Part shown: in pieces, positions 25,590 through 33,483 of the stretch
Layout of the letters: every line of letters starts with the position of its first letter
Numbering within the stretch: the stretch's first letter is position 1
Assembly: GCA_023441055.1 (NCBI GenBank)
Contig: JAEZQY010000031.1
Location: forward strand, 62,001-126,000
DNA length: 64,000 nucleotides
Direction of reading: 5' to 3'
DNA from: Bacillota bacterium
GTDB taxonomy: Bacteria; Bacillota; Bacilli; Paenibacillales; UBA4045
Program-made: the position numbers and the translations under genes
The notes under the pieces: generated by a model
Told to the model about the DNA's origin: nothing
Database searches by the model: none
What the model saw: the letters and a program-made list of their open reading frames with translations, nothing else

Positions 25590-26495
25590 ATGAAATTTGA
25601 TGATCATAACGACATTGTACAACTGACTCCTCTGTGGCAGGGCGAGCGATTCCCGAATGGAAGACCGAGAGTATCTGAAGATATTCTGCGGCGCATGAGG
25701 AAGATCACATTGGAGGAAGCTTGGGGGCCGCTATGGCACAACGGCTACCACTTTCAATTCGAGGGAGAATTCAAGATTATTCATCCTGATCAGATCATGG
25801 TTGGTCGCGCAGTGACGGCAGTCATGGTACCGAAGCGTCCGGACCTGCATCAGTCTCTGCTCGATTACGGTCATGAGCAGGAAGGCCGGCGAGGCTTCTT
25901 CAATCAATGGGTCATTGATCAATTGGTAGAAGACGATGTCGTCGTAGTGGACATGTTCGATAAGATCTACAAGGGGACCTATATCGGCGGCAATCTGGGT
26001 ACCGCAATCTCGGCTCGCACGAAGCGCGGTGGCGCGGTCATCTGGGGCGGCATCCGCGACAATCAACAAGTCGTTGAGATTGAGAATATCAACGTCTATT
26101 ATCGCGGCAGTGATCCGACCGCCATCGATGATGTGACGATGGTCGGCATGAATACACCCACACGTATCGGACGGGCGATCTGTCTGCCAGGCGATGTTGT
26201 GCTAGGAACGCCCGCTGGTGTAATCTTCATCCCGCCTCATCTGGCCGAGACGGTCGTCGTTCAGGCGGAGAAATCGCAGATCCGCGATATCTTCGGCTTC
26301 GTAAGGCTGCGTGAGGGTACGTATTCGACCGCACAGATTGACTCTACCTGGCCGCTGGCGCTATGGGACGACTTCGTTAGCTGGTTCGAGCAGGACCCTG
26401 CAGCCGCAGATTATCGCCATCTGGATTGGAGCAAGGAGCATGAGAAGGCGCGCGAGCAGACCGGAGATGGTCATTCCAGCGATGTGCGCTTATAG
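25590..26495 (+). CDS. RraA-family protein, probable keto-acid aldolase or decarboxylase
   Basis: This 301-residue protein carries the RraA fold: GGNLGTAISA, and WGGIRDNQ with the Arg-Asp pair that binds metal and carboxylate in the HMG/CHA aldolase branch. It has about 40 residues before and 60 after the core, longer than E. coli RraA. Because Firmicutes lack RNase E, a role as an RNase E inhibitor is unlikely. Members next to sugar-acid genes are thought to be aldolases or decarboxylases. It is transcribed divergently from the uronate-type transporter operon. GAGGTGAAGG precedes the ATG. Confidence 0.8.
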   Translation: MKFDDHNDIVQLTPLWQGERFPNGRPRVSEDILRRMRKITLEEAWGPLWHNGYHFQFEGEFKIIHPDQIMVGRAVTAVMVPKRPDLHQSLLDYGHEQEGRRGFFNQWVIDQLVEDDVVVVDMFDKIYKGTYIGGNLGTAISARTKRGGAVIWGGIRDNQQVVEIENINVYYRGSDPTAIDDVTMVGMNTPTRIGRAICLPGDVVLGTPAGVIFIPPHLAETVVVQAEKSQIRDIFGFVRLREGTYSTAQIDSTWPLALWDDFVSWFEQDPAAADYRHLDWSKEHEKAREQTGDGHSSDVRL

Positions 26496-26515
26496 GTAAG
26501 CATCGGATCCAACGG

Positions 26516-26559
26516 AGAAAGCTGTCACCCTAGCCCTAGGCTGGTGTGACAGCTTTCTT
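26516..26559. terminator. Bidirectional intrinsic terminator
   Basis: A 13-bp perfect stem AGAAAGCTGTCAC / GTGACAGCTTTCT lies between the convergent RraA-like gene and GH5 gene, with T/A-rich flanks. Confidence 0.85.
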
Positions 26560-26576
26560 GTATACGCTCGGTAAGC

Positions 26577-28514
26577 TTAATCCTTGCGTTTATTGCGCAG
26601 TATGACGTAAGCAAGAACGACCAGTGCCGCTGTTGCGCCAGCGGCAACTGCGCCGCCACGACTGGATCTATGTATGTGCTGACTCTTCTCGCTCACATGG
26701 TCGGCCTTGCTAACAGACGCGCTGCTCACTTCCTCTGATTCACTGACCAACGTCCCGCTAGAGCTGCTCTGAAGCTGCGCTTCAACCTCCTCGGCAATCA
26801 TTTCGGTGTCTGCTTGTGTGGATAGGCCCGTAATCTTCGAGCCTGCCTTCGTCAGTTTATACGCCACCTCTTCCCCACTCCAGAATCGGAACATCAGCTG
26901 CAGCTCGCCATCGTTCACCTCTCGGAAGAAGCTGCTCGTCAGCTTGATCTTATCTCCGGTATAATCTGGCTCGAATGCGCTCATATACTCCTTGAACGGC
27001 GTCCAGTTCTGAGGTCCGGCGATGCTGCCGTCGACATACCTGGCCTCCATCGATGCAAGCAGGTCACCATGGAAGCGGGTTGGAATCAGCGTTAATGCAT
27101 CCGCTCCTTGCGTATCCTCCAGTATTGGCTGGGCGTAACGAATAATCGTAATCGTCCAATCCGCACCATCTGAAAATCGGACAGTTAACTCAGCCGCAAG
27201 CCCTACAGGCTCCCCCACTAATCCTTCCAAGAAGCTACGCTTAACGATCAAAGCTTGCTCCGACCAGTCATAATCACCACCTTCAACTAGTACGCGATCG
27301 CCTTGCTTGATCTCAACCAGCGAATTCCCGTTAAGGGTTAATGGCAATGCGGCATCTTGGACTTCCTCACCCTGCTTCAAGAAGATCATATCCGAGGCCG
27401 TATAGGACGATCTGCCCGACAGCGCGCTCATCATCACCTGATAGAGCGTCTCATCCCGCCACTGCAAAGCGCGGCGATCATAATGCTGCCCGTTATCCCA
27501 CAGAATCAGCGCCAATTGCTTCTCCCTCGCGTAATAACCGACATAGTCGAAGAACTTCAGCTTCTCACCTTGCTGAACGGCATCGACATGCTTATCGAAT
27601 CCGAGCAAGCCGTACTCGCCGACGATGACCGGGACACCTTGGGCCACCAGCGTGTTATGTACGCGATCGAAGGTCTGCTCGATATCCTGGATGGTCTCTG
27701 GATTGAAGGTGGTTGCGCCGCCAAGGTTCACACTGAACGGATAGAAGCCGTAATAGTGAACTGTGGCGATGATATTCGGATCATCCAGCTTCGCTATCGT
27801 CTCCGACAGGGCATTTAGCCGGTCCTGCGCCGGTGAACCCGTCACCGTAGTCAGTACAACAGGCCTATTCTTATTAAGACCGCCGGAATCACGAACAATA
27901 TGGTAGAAGCTCGTCTGAAGTTCATCTACCATCTCAAAATAAACCGGCGCATCCGCATTCCAATCCTCAGAGAATCTCGGCTCATTTAGCCCTTCGAACA
28001 GAAGCGTATGCGGGTAATCCTTGAACCGATCAGCAATCTGCGTCCATGCAGCCTTGAATTTCGTCAATACTTCATCATGCTGCGTTTCCATATGATAGAT
28101 CCAGTGCGTATCGTGATGCGTATTAATCATGACATAGAGACCTGCATCCAGCGCCCAATTCACGACCTCCTCGATGCGATCAAGGAACTTCTCTTCAATG
28201 GTATAATCCGGCGACTGCCCCATACGATGACCCCATGTAATCGGGATGCGGATGCTGCGATAGCCGCTATCGGCAATCGCCTGGATCAATGCCTCGCTGG
28301 TCGACGGATTCCCCCATGAGGTCTCGCTGCCAGTCGCATCGAACGTATTGCCCAGATTCCAGCCTGGATGCATCGCATCCACGACCTGTTGGAGAGAGCT
28401 TGTCATTCTCCGTTCCTCCTCTGCTCGAACGTCTTGTGCACCTGGACCGACTCCACTTATAATCGTCGTCAAGATCAGCATCATAATCATCATTGACTTC
28501 CCTACTCTATTCAT
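26577..28514 (-). CDS. Glycoside hydrolase family 5 (endoglucanase-like) with X2-type module and membrane anchor
   Basis: This 645-residue exported enzyme has a signal peptide (cleavage near DVRA-EE) and a GH5 barrel of about 320 residues. The barrel carries WNLGNTFDA, INTHHDTH, the acid/base Glu in EGLNEPR and the nucleophile Glu in VGEYG. A CBM_X2-like module (SYTASDMIFLKQGEEVQ, DYDWSEQALIVKRS), a further beta domain, a Ser/Glu-rich stretch and a C-terminal helix with tail RNKRKD follow. The tail suggests anchoring in the membrane, not sortase attachment, since no LPxTG is present. The barrel motifs favour beta-glucan substrates. The ATG at 28514 starts 8 bp after the upstream stop, with GGAAGG nearby. 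It is the last gene of a three-gene operon. Confidence 0.88.
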   Translation of the reverse strand: MNRVGKSMMIMMLILTTIISGVGPGAQDVRAEEERRMTSSLQQVVDAMHPGWNLGNTFDATGSETSWGNPSTSEALIQAIADSGYRSIRIPITWGHRMGQSPDYTIEEKFLDRIEEVVNWALDAGLYVMINTHHDTHWIYHMETQHDEVLTKFKAAWTQIADRFKDYPHTLLFEGLNEPRFSEDWNADAPVYFEMVDELQTSFYHIVRDSGGLNKNRPVVLTTVTGSPAQDRLNALSETIAKLDDPNIIATVHYYGFYPFSVNLGGATTFNPETIQDIEQTFDRVHNTLVAQGVPVIVGEYGLLGFDKHVDAVQQGEKLKFFDYVGYYAREKQLALILWDNGQHYDRRALQWRDETLYQVMMSALSGRSSYTASDMIFLKQGEEVQDAALPLTLNGNSLVEIKQGDRVLVEGGDYDWSEQALIVKRSFLEGLVGEPVGLAAELTVRFSDGADWTITIIRYAQPILEDTQGADALTLIPTRFHGDLLASMEARYVDGSIAGPQNWTPFKEYMSAFEPDYTGDKIKLTSSFFREVNDGELQLMFRFWSGEEVAYKLTKAGSKITGLSTQADTEMIAEEVEAQLQSSSSGTLVSESEEVSSASVSKADHVSEKSQHIHRSSRGGAVAAGATAALVVLAYVILRNKRKD

Positions 28515-28522
28515 CGCATTAT

Positions 28523-28903
28523 CTACCTTCCCCAGCACTCCTGCTGATTCCATCGCTCCAGCTCTTGTTTAAGCTCCAGTGAGCTGCTCGAATGCTCCAA
28601 CGCACATATCTGACTAGGCCGGCCTCCCTTCGCTACCGTGAAGACTGCCGTTACCTGCTGGGGTTCATCATCGGCAAGGAACGTCAGATCAGCATGACCG
28701 ATGCATACGCAGCCATCATCATAATCAGCAGTTACATTGGCTACGTGGATCAGCTTGAATTGACCGCTCGACTTGGCCGCCTCGAGATACGCGCGCGCAT
28801 TGTCTACTACCTGATGCTTCGTCCAGACGACGGAGCCGAAGTACGCCAGCGGAATTAAACTTAGACAACCAATGAATAACAGAATCTGATATCTTAATTT
28901 CAT
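28523..28903 (-). CDS. Hypothetical membrane-anchored protein
   Basis: This 126-residue protein has an N-terminal membrane helix (about residues 7-26) and an extracellular domain of about 95 residues with a Cys pair near the middle (DDGCVCIGHADL) and another near the end (QQECWGR). I do not recognise a family. The ribosome-binding site is weak. It sits 8 bp before the GH5 gene and 22 bp after the zinc-ribbon gene, so it probably belongs to their operon and works at the outer face of the membrane. Confidence 0.6.
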   Translation of the reverse strand: MKLRYQILLFIGCLSLIPLAYFGSVVWTKHQVVDNARAYLEAAKSSGQFKLIHVANVTADYDDGCVCIGHADLTFLADDEPQQVTAVFTVAKGGRPSQICALEHSSSSLELKQELERWNQQECWGR

Positions 28904-28925
28904 AGGGTGACCGCACTGTGATTAT

Positions 28926-29243
28926 TCATGATCTGTCCTCAGCTTCGCTGATCAGCGTCAAGCCACAGCTCCCACAAATCTGATCCGTATGAGTTATCCG
29001 TTCGCCGCAGGCCGGACAGGAATCGATCTCAAGCGGTTCGGATTCTGACGCCGAAGAAGGATCGAGTGCTGGAGCGTCACCTTCCACGGGGAACTGCCGC
29101 TGTTCTAGCAGCAGCTGCTTGATGTCCTTCACATCCTGGGCAAGCTCTGAATCATGAATCACGCGCCAGACTAGCCAATATAGAATCAATAAGACAATCA
29201 GCAGCCCCACCGCGTAGAACAGAATCGTTCCGAATACGTCCAT
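28926..29243 (-). CDS. Membrane protein with C-terminal zinc ribbon
   Basis: This 105-residue protein has one N-terminal membrane helix (about residues 4-27), a charged linker, and a C-terminal double-knuckle zinc ribbon (CPACGERI, then CGSCGL) placed in the cytoplasm if the helix is oriented N-out. The partner is unknown. The ATG at 29243 follows GAGAGGTAGGG; a TTG one codon earlier is less likely. It is the first gene of the operon with the GH5 enzyme. Its leader carries a promoter at 29335-29363 and a terminator-like hairpin at 29264-29301. Confidence 0.7.
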   Translation of the reverse strand: MDVFGTILFYAVGLLIVLLILYWLVWRVIHDSELAQDVKDIKQLLLEQRQFPVEGDAPALDPSSASESEPLEIDSCPACGERITHTDQICGSCGLTLISEAEDRS

Positions 29244-29263
29244 CAAATCCCTACCTCTCCCAT

Positions 29264-29301
29264 TAAAATAAAAAACCCCGACATCATCACGAATCGTCGG
29301 G
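29264..29301 (-). terminator. Terminator hairpin in the leader of the zinc-ribbon/GH5 operon
   Basis: On the minus strand CCCGAC (29301-29296) pairs with GTCGGG (29282-29277), followed by GTTTTTTATTTT. It lies between a strong promoter and the first gene's ribosome site, so it could act as an attenuator or end a short independent transcript. Confidence 0.7.
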
Positions 29302-29334
29302 TGCTCGCAGCTGCTGTAATTTCTAGTTAAATTA

Positions 29335-29363
29335 ATTATAGCTTATCCATTCCTTGCCGCCAA
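29335..29363 (-). promoter_or_regulatory. Strong sigma-A promoter for the leader of the zinc-ribbon/GH5 operon
   Basis: On the minus strand TTGGCG (29358-29363), a 17-bp spacer, and a perfect TATAAT (29335-29340). The start would be near 29328, about 60 nt before the hairpin T run at 29264-29275. Confidence 0.8.
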
Positions 29364-29393
29364 TCCTAATCGGAACAACTTTCATTACAGCGC

Positions 29394-29422
29394 TTGACAT
29401 GATACATTATGTATCGTAAATT
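29394..29422 (+). promoter_or_regulatory. Promoter with spacer operator upstream of the GH16-like gene
   Basis: TTGACA (29394-29399), 17-bp spacer, TAAATT (29417-29422). The spacer is filled by the perfect palindrome GATACATTATGTATC (29401-29415), a likely repressor site. The same half-sites with 5-bp spacing recur at 33446-33460. Confidence 0.75.
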
Positions 29423-29462
29423 AACAATGAATCGCATCTGCTAGAGAACGAGGTGTTCCTAT

Positions 29463-30179
29463 CTGAAGAAATTTACGCCTATTTGGATTCTGCTTTTCGT
29501 CGTCTTCGTAGTTATCATCTATCAACTGCTCGCGCGAGAGCTAACGATCGCCGAGCCCACTACGGCTGCTTCGCCGCGACTAGTGTGGCAGGAGGAGTTC
29601 GACAACTATACCCCTGACAGCTGGTATTATTCTCCTGACGCTATTGCAATCGAGGACGGACGGCTCAATCTGTTTATTTTACAAGACTATGCGCAAGATC
29701 CTCCTTATTCCTCTGGTTCTATTACGACTCGCGGGAAGATGACATTCGAATACGGGCGTCTCGACATCCGGGCTAAGATGCCCAGGGGCCAAGGGATTAC
29801 AACGTCTATTCAATTGATTACAGATAACGCTGAACGCCTGCCATCCCTGACGATCGCTGAGGTAGACGGCGCCCGACCGGACGAGCTGTACAACCGAATT
29901 GTTCCTATCGAATCGGGCGACCTTGCGCAATCATCGAAGGTGAGCACGGTTGCAGACACCTCAGACGACTTCCATATCTACACCATAGAATGGTCGGAGC
30001 AGACGGTAGCCTACTATATGGACAGCGTCTTACTGTTCACCGAGTCCCATTCCATTCTTCAGCAGCCTATGTATCTATCGATTCATGCGCAGGTTGGCGG
30101 CGAAGGCATGCTGGAGCCTGATCACACGACCGTCTTCCCGAATGTGATGCAGGTCGATTATATTCGATATTATCGATAG
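29463..30179 (+). CDS. GH16-like membrane-anchored protein with apparent CTG start and altered active site
   Basis: The coding frame is open from a TAG at 29442 and contains a clear signal anchor (KKFTPIWILLFVVFVVIIY) before the GH16-like domain. No ATG, GTG or TTG lies in frame before 29583, which would remove the anchor. CTG at 29463 sits 7 nt after GAGGTG, so I infer a CTG start and 238 residues. The domain has the usual GH16 opening (LVWQEEFDNY), YGRLDIRAKMPRGQG and the C-terminal VDYIRYY. The catalytic ExDxxE box is EVDGAR, lacking the second Glu, and the WPAFW segment is TTSIQ, so it may bind glycans without cutting them. It is monocistronic, with a terminator at 30187. Confidence 0.75.
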   Translation: MKKFTPIWILLFVVFVVIIYQLLARELTIAEPTTAASPRLVWQEEFDNYTPDSWYYSPDAIAIEDGRLNLFILQDYAQDPPYSSGSITTRGKMTFEYGRLDIRAKMPRGQGITTSIQLITDNAERLPSLTIAEVDGARPDELYNRIVPIESGDLAQSSKVSTVADTSDDFHIYTIEWSEQTVAYYMDSVLLFTESHSILQQPMYLSIHAQVGGEGMLEPDHTTVFPNVMQVDYIRYYR

Positions 30180-30186
30180 GATGAAG

Positions 30187-30220
30187 CAGGCTGCCGCGAG
30201 GGCAGCCTGTTTGATTTTAG
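30187..30220. terminator. Intrinsic terminator between convergent genes
   Basis: Stem CAGGCTGCC / GGCAGCCTG with a 5-nt loop, followed on the plus strand by TTTGATTTT. It serves the GH16-like gene and possibly the convergent AraC gene. Confidence 0.8.
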
Positions 30221-31384
30221 CTAGCTTCCAGCCAGCTCACGATATTCACTGGGCGATACGCCAACACGCTTCTTGAAGATTTGGCTGAAGTAACGGGAAT
30301 CTTGATACCCCACATGCTCCGCTACTTCATAGTTCTTGAGGCAGGTCGTCTGCAGCATCTTCTTAGCTTTCTCAATCCGAATATCTGTGAGCTGCTCGAT
30401 GAAGGTCTTACCGGTGTTCATCTTGAAGATTAAGCTTAGGTACGTAGGAGTCATGTACACCTTGCGTGCTACGCTGTCCAATGTCGCATTCTGACATTCA
30501 GCCTCCATATAGAGAATCGTCTTCTTAATGATGCTGCGATGGCTGTCCTTGCCGCTCTGATCCATATGCTCGCGCACATCATGCAGATAGCGGCTGACGA
30601 ATCGCTCCAGCTCGCGCAGCGTCTTGATGCGCATGATTGACGTAATCTCATGACGGATGACATCCCCTGCATCCTTGGACTCGATGACACCGCGCTTCTC
30701 AATTCCTGCCAGCAGCCGAACGGTCAGCTCGTACACATCATTCACATGGACGGGGCCACTGCTAAGCGCATGCTGGTAGAATGCCCGTACTGCCAGCTCT
30801 ACCTCCTCCAGCTCCTCTGTCGATTTCAGCTGATCGAACAATTCCTTCTCCTTGGCTGCCGGGTACACCTGCAGCCTCGCATATTCGTACTGCTGGTCGA
30901 ATTGCACCAATTGTCCGACACCCTGATAGAAGATATCCTGCAGGGCGCGATCTGCCTGCCAGTAAGATTTATGCACATCCGCCAGCCAATTGGCGGGCAA
31001 TCCGACTCCGACGCTGAATGAGGTTACGAACTGGGAGCGAAGCAAGCTGCGGCATTCCCTCACAAGCTTGCCATCATCCCAGGAGAATAGCAGCACGGTG
31101 CGGTCATCATCTAAGAATACAATTGGACCGCCTATGACATGCTTAGTCAGCACATGCTTAGCCTTCTCCGCTGCGCGGACCCGATCATCTGGGGCTAGAC
31201 TGGGATCGGGCTCGAACAGCGCGACGGTCGGGTACTTAAAGTTAGGATTTACATGCAAGCGCAGCAGCAGCTCGCGGATCGGTCGATGTTGTCCGCTGGA
31301 GCCGCTTACAATCTCCTTCAGAATATGATCCTTCATAAATCCATGGAATAATTGATCCTCGAGCAACGACATTTCGCTTCTCAT
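30221..31384 (-). CDS. AraC-family transcriptional regulator without receiver domain
   Basis: This 387-residue protein ends in an AraC DNA-binding domain with two helix-turn-helix motifs (TLDSVARKVYMTPTYLSLIF and NYEVAEHVGYQDSRYFSQIF). The N-terminal 280 residues resemble the middle part of YesN-type regulators (SFSVGVGLP, FYQG) but no phospho-acceptor receiver is present. It may sense a ligand directly or work with a partner. The ATG at 31384 has AAGGGGGG 7 nt upstream; the frame extends 29 codons further without support. It lies between the GH16-like gene and the GntR gene, both candidate targets. Confidence 0.88.
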   Translation of the reverse strand: MRSEMSLLEDQLFHGFMKDHILKEIVSGSSGQHRPIRELLLRLHVNPNFKYPTVALFEPDPSLAPDDRVRAAEKAKHVLTKHVIGGPIVFLDDDRTVLLFSWDDGKLVRECRSLLRSQFVTSFSVGVGLPANWLADVHKSYWQADRALQDIFYQGVGQLVQFDQQYEYARLQVYPAAKEKELFDQLKSTEELEEVELAVRAFYQHALSSGPVHVNDVYELTVRLLAGIEKRGVIESKDAGDVIRHEITSIMRIKTLRELERFVSRYLHDVREHMDQSGKDSHRSIIKKTILYMEAECQNATLDSVARKVYMTPTYLSLIFKMNTGKTFIEQLTDIRIEKAKKMLQTTCLKNYEVAEHVGYQDSRYFSQIFKKRVGVSPSEYRELAGS

Positions 31385-31430
31385 ACTTATTCCCCCCTTA
31401 TGTAGAACGGCTGAACGCTCACCATACCCC

Positions 31431-32078
31431 TCACTCCAATGGCAGCTCCTTATAGGCATGCATGTGCTCAATAAACTTCGCTTCGGCTATCGCTGCTTCA
31501 CCTGTGCGCAGCGCTTCAATGAGGCGCATATGCCAGTCTACTAGATTCTCCGTTGAATAATAACGATTGGAGAGCGCCATAAACCGAATCACCTTGTTCT
31601 TCATTCGTTCCCATAGATCCAGCACCGCTGCATTGTCGCACTTGCGGTAGAAGAAGCCGTGAAACTCCATATCTTGCATGAGAATTTCCCACATATCATC
31701 GCGCTGGACAGCCTGTTCCATCTGCTCGAGCACCTGATCCAGGTAGGTATAATCGTCCTCGCTCATCCGCTGCATCGACTCACGCACCGCGAACCCTTCA
31801 ATGATTTCACGCAGCACATACAGATCCTTGATCTCCTTGGCCGATATCGGCGCAACGACGGAGCCCTTATTCGTGCGGCCGATAATCAGGCCCTCCTGCT
31901 TCAATCGCTCCAGCGCTTCCCGGACTGGAGCTTGGCTGATTCCATACCGCCCTGCTATATCCAGAACAATCAACCGTTCATCCGGGGACAGCTGTCCAGA
32001 GATAATGGCCTTCTTCAATTCGGTATAGACATTGTCGCTTATGGATTTGGATTGGAACGAGCTCGGTATTAATGACAA
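31431..32078 (-). CDS. GntR-family (FadR/FCD subfamily) transcriptional regulator
   Basis: This 215-residue regulator has an N-terminal winged helix (LKKAIISGQLSPDERLIVLD, ISQAPVREALERLKQEGL) and an all-helical FCD ligand domain with D and H residues for a metal (DMEFHGFFYRK, DWHMRLIEAL). FCD regulators commonly sense sugar acids or other carboxylates, which fits the uronate genes nearby. It starts at TTG 32078 behind AAGGTGGTGA. A 14-bp palindrome (32102-32115) lies immediately upstream, a likely autoregulatory operator. It is followed by the AraC gene, 46 bp away on the same strand. Confidence 0.9.
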   Translation of the reverse strand: MSLIPSSFQSKSISDNVYTELKKAIISGQLSPDERLIVLDIAGRYGISQAPVREALERLKQEGLIIGRTNKGSVVAPISAKEIKDLYVLREIIEGFAVRESMQRMSEDDYTYLDQVLEQMEQAVQRDDMWEILMQDMEFHGFFYRKCDNAAVLDLWERMKNKVIRFMALSNRYYSTENLVDWHMRLIEALRTGEAAIAEAKFIEHMHAYKELPLE

Positions 32079-32101
32079 GCGATCACCACCTTCGTATTAT
32101 C

Positions 32102-32115
32102 GATTATCGATAATC
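32102..32115. promoter_or_regulatory. Palindromic operator candidate for the GntR regulator
   Basis: GATTATCGATAATC is a perfect 14-bp palindrome, preceded by a further TTATCGAT at 32097-32104, 24 bp upstream of the TTG start of the GntR gene. Confidence 0.55.
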
Positions 32116-32201
32116 CATCTCTTTCCTATATTTTGTCTCCTACGCGGTCAAATGTCAATACGAACAATTCAAGTTCTGAGGGTGAAATTATACGTGGCAA
32201 C

Positions 32202-32251
32202 AAAAAAGGCTGTTTCTGAGCAGTCATCACATGACCAATCAGAAACAGCCT
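32202..32251 (-). terminator. Strong intrinsic terminator
   Basis: A 13-bp perfect stem AGGCTGTTTCTGA / TCAGAAACAGCCT encloses a second small stem GTCAT / ATGAC. A run of six A before it gives a T run on the minus strand. It terminates the Ig-like repeat gene at 32281. Confidence 0.9.
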
Positions 32252-32280
32252 CTTCGCCTATTGCTTGAACGTATTGAAGC

Positions 32281-33417
32281 CTATAACGACTTCACAGTCA
32301 TCGTAAACACCTTATACTCCGCTCTTCCGTTGCTCAGAATGATCGCCGTCAGGCTCACGCTAGTATCACCAGTAGAGCGAGATGGCCGCTTCACCACACC
32401 TGTATTCGAAATCACCGCTTCGTTAGAGGAGAGCCAGACGATATCACTGCCATAGACGCCCTTCGTCCGCAGCGTAAGATTATCCGTCACATGGGACGCC
32501 GAATTGCCGGATGAATACCCGATTGCCAATTCCGCCTTATCCGCGGCGATTCGCTCCTCATCCGAGAACTGCGCCTTCACGGTCAGTACGAAGATCTTGG
32601 TGTCTGCAACAGAGCCTGCTCTAATCGTTGCTGTCAAGACAACCACCGCATCGCCGCTTCCGCGTACCGGACGGTTCACCGTCTTGCCATCATGACTGAT
32701 GATACCAGTGTTGCTTGACTGCCAGGTAATCACTGATCCATGAGAGCCGGTTGCAGGCAGCTTATCGAATGGCACAGTCACCCGCGCGGCCACATCGCTT
32801 CCGCCGAAATCAATCTCGAGCGCTGCTTTATCGGCGGCTACACGACTGGTCTCCGTAGCGTTCGGATCCAAGGTGATGGTGAAGGTCTTGTAATCCATTG
32901 CGCGTCCATACTGGATGGCCGCGAAGAATACAAGGGTTACAGCGGATTGCCCAGCTGTCGGCCGCGTGATGATCTGACCGCTGTCGCTCATATAGGTCGG
33001 TGACCCGGACGTCCACTTAATGGTGGATCCGCTGCTCCCCTTGGCTGGTAATTTGATCGCCTGACTCACGCGGCTGGCCGAGTCACCTGATGCATATCCA
33101 ATCTGCAGCGCGGTCTTGTCTGCTAATACGATCAGCGAGTCATTATAATGCGCATAGTCATCCGTACTCTTATCATGCTCGCTCATCTTCTCGCACTTCG
33201 CCTTGAGCGCCATGATGTCGTCCCACAGCTTCTTGCGCTCCTGCTCATTCTTCAGCTTCTCGGCCTTCTGCTTCAGTTCCACAACCGCGTTATAGCAGGC
33301 ATCGCGATCGCTCACATGCCCTTTTTTACTTCCCTGCTTCCCCGGAGTCGCGTACGCGATACTGCTCATCAGGATTAGACTGAATACGAGCACCAACATC
33401 GAAGTCTTCTTCCACAT
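32281..33417 (-). CDS. Exported protein with three atrophied bacterial Ig-like repeats
   Basis: This 378-residue protein has a signal peptide (cleavage near IAYA-TP), then a helical, charged region (residues 30-85, rich in K, E and A). Three repeats of about 92 residues follow, starting near ADKTALQIGYASGDSA, ADKAALEIDFGGSD and ADKAELAIGYSSGNSA. Each repeat contains S-x-I-x-W and a V-x-RP motif, like the aBig_2 Ig-like family that forms rods on cell surfaces. No anchor or enzyme domain is seen, so it may be a wall-associated or secreted adhesive protein. The ATG at 33417 follows AGGAAGG. Its promoter carries the same spacer palindrome as the GH16-like gene. Confidence 0.82.
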   Translation of the reverse strand: MWKKTSMLVLVFSLILMSSIAYATPGKQGSKKGHVSDRDACYNAVVELKQKAEKLKNEQERKKLWDDIMALKAKCEKMSEHDKSTDDYAHYNDSLIVLADKTALQIGYASGDSASRVSQAIKLPAKGSSGSTIKWTSGSPTYMSDSGQIITRPTAGQSAVTLVFFAAIQYGRAMDYKTFTITLDPNATETSRVAADKAALEIDFGGSDVAARVTVPFDKLPATGSHGSVITWQSSNTGIISHDGKTVNRPVRGSGDAVVVLTATIRAGSVADTKIFVLTVKAQFSDEERIAADKAELAIGYSSGNSASHVTDNLTLRTKGVYGSDIVWLSSNEAVISNTGVVKRPSRSTGDTSVSLTAIILSNGRAEYKVFTMTVKSL

Positions 33418-33439
33418 TGCCAACACCCTTCCTACTCAA

Positions 33440-33468
33440 AGTATAGATACAATTCGTATCAGTATATG
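33440..33468 (-). promoter_or_regulatory. Promoter with spacer operator of the Ig-like repeat gene
   Basis: On the minus strand TATACT (33440-33445) is preceded by GATACGAATTGTATC (33446-33460), an inverted repeat GATAC-N5-GTATC in the position of the spacer. The -35 (33463-33468, CATATA) is poor, suggesting activation or a weak promoter. Confidence 0.6.
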
Positions 33469-33483
33469 AATTTAAGGGGGTGC

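Noticed and set aside
25590..26495. RNase E inhibitor role for the RraA-family gene
   Set aside because: The host appears to be a Firmicute, a group that lacks RNase E, and the neighbours are sugar-acid genes.
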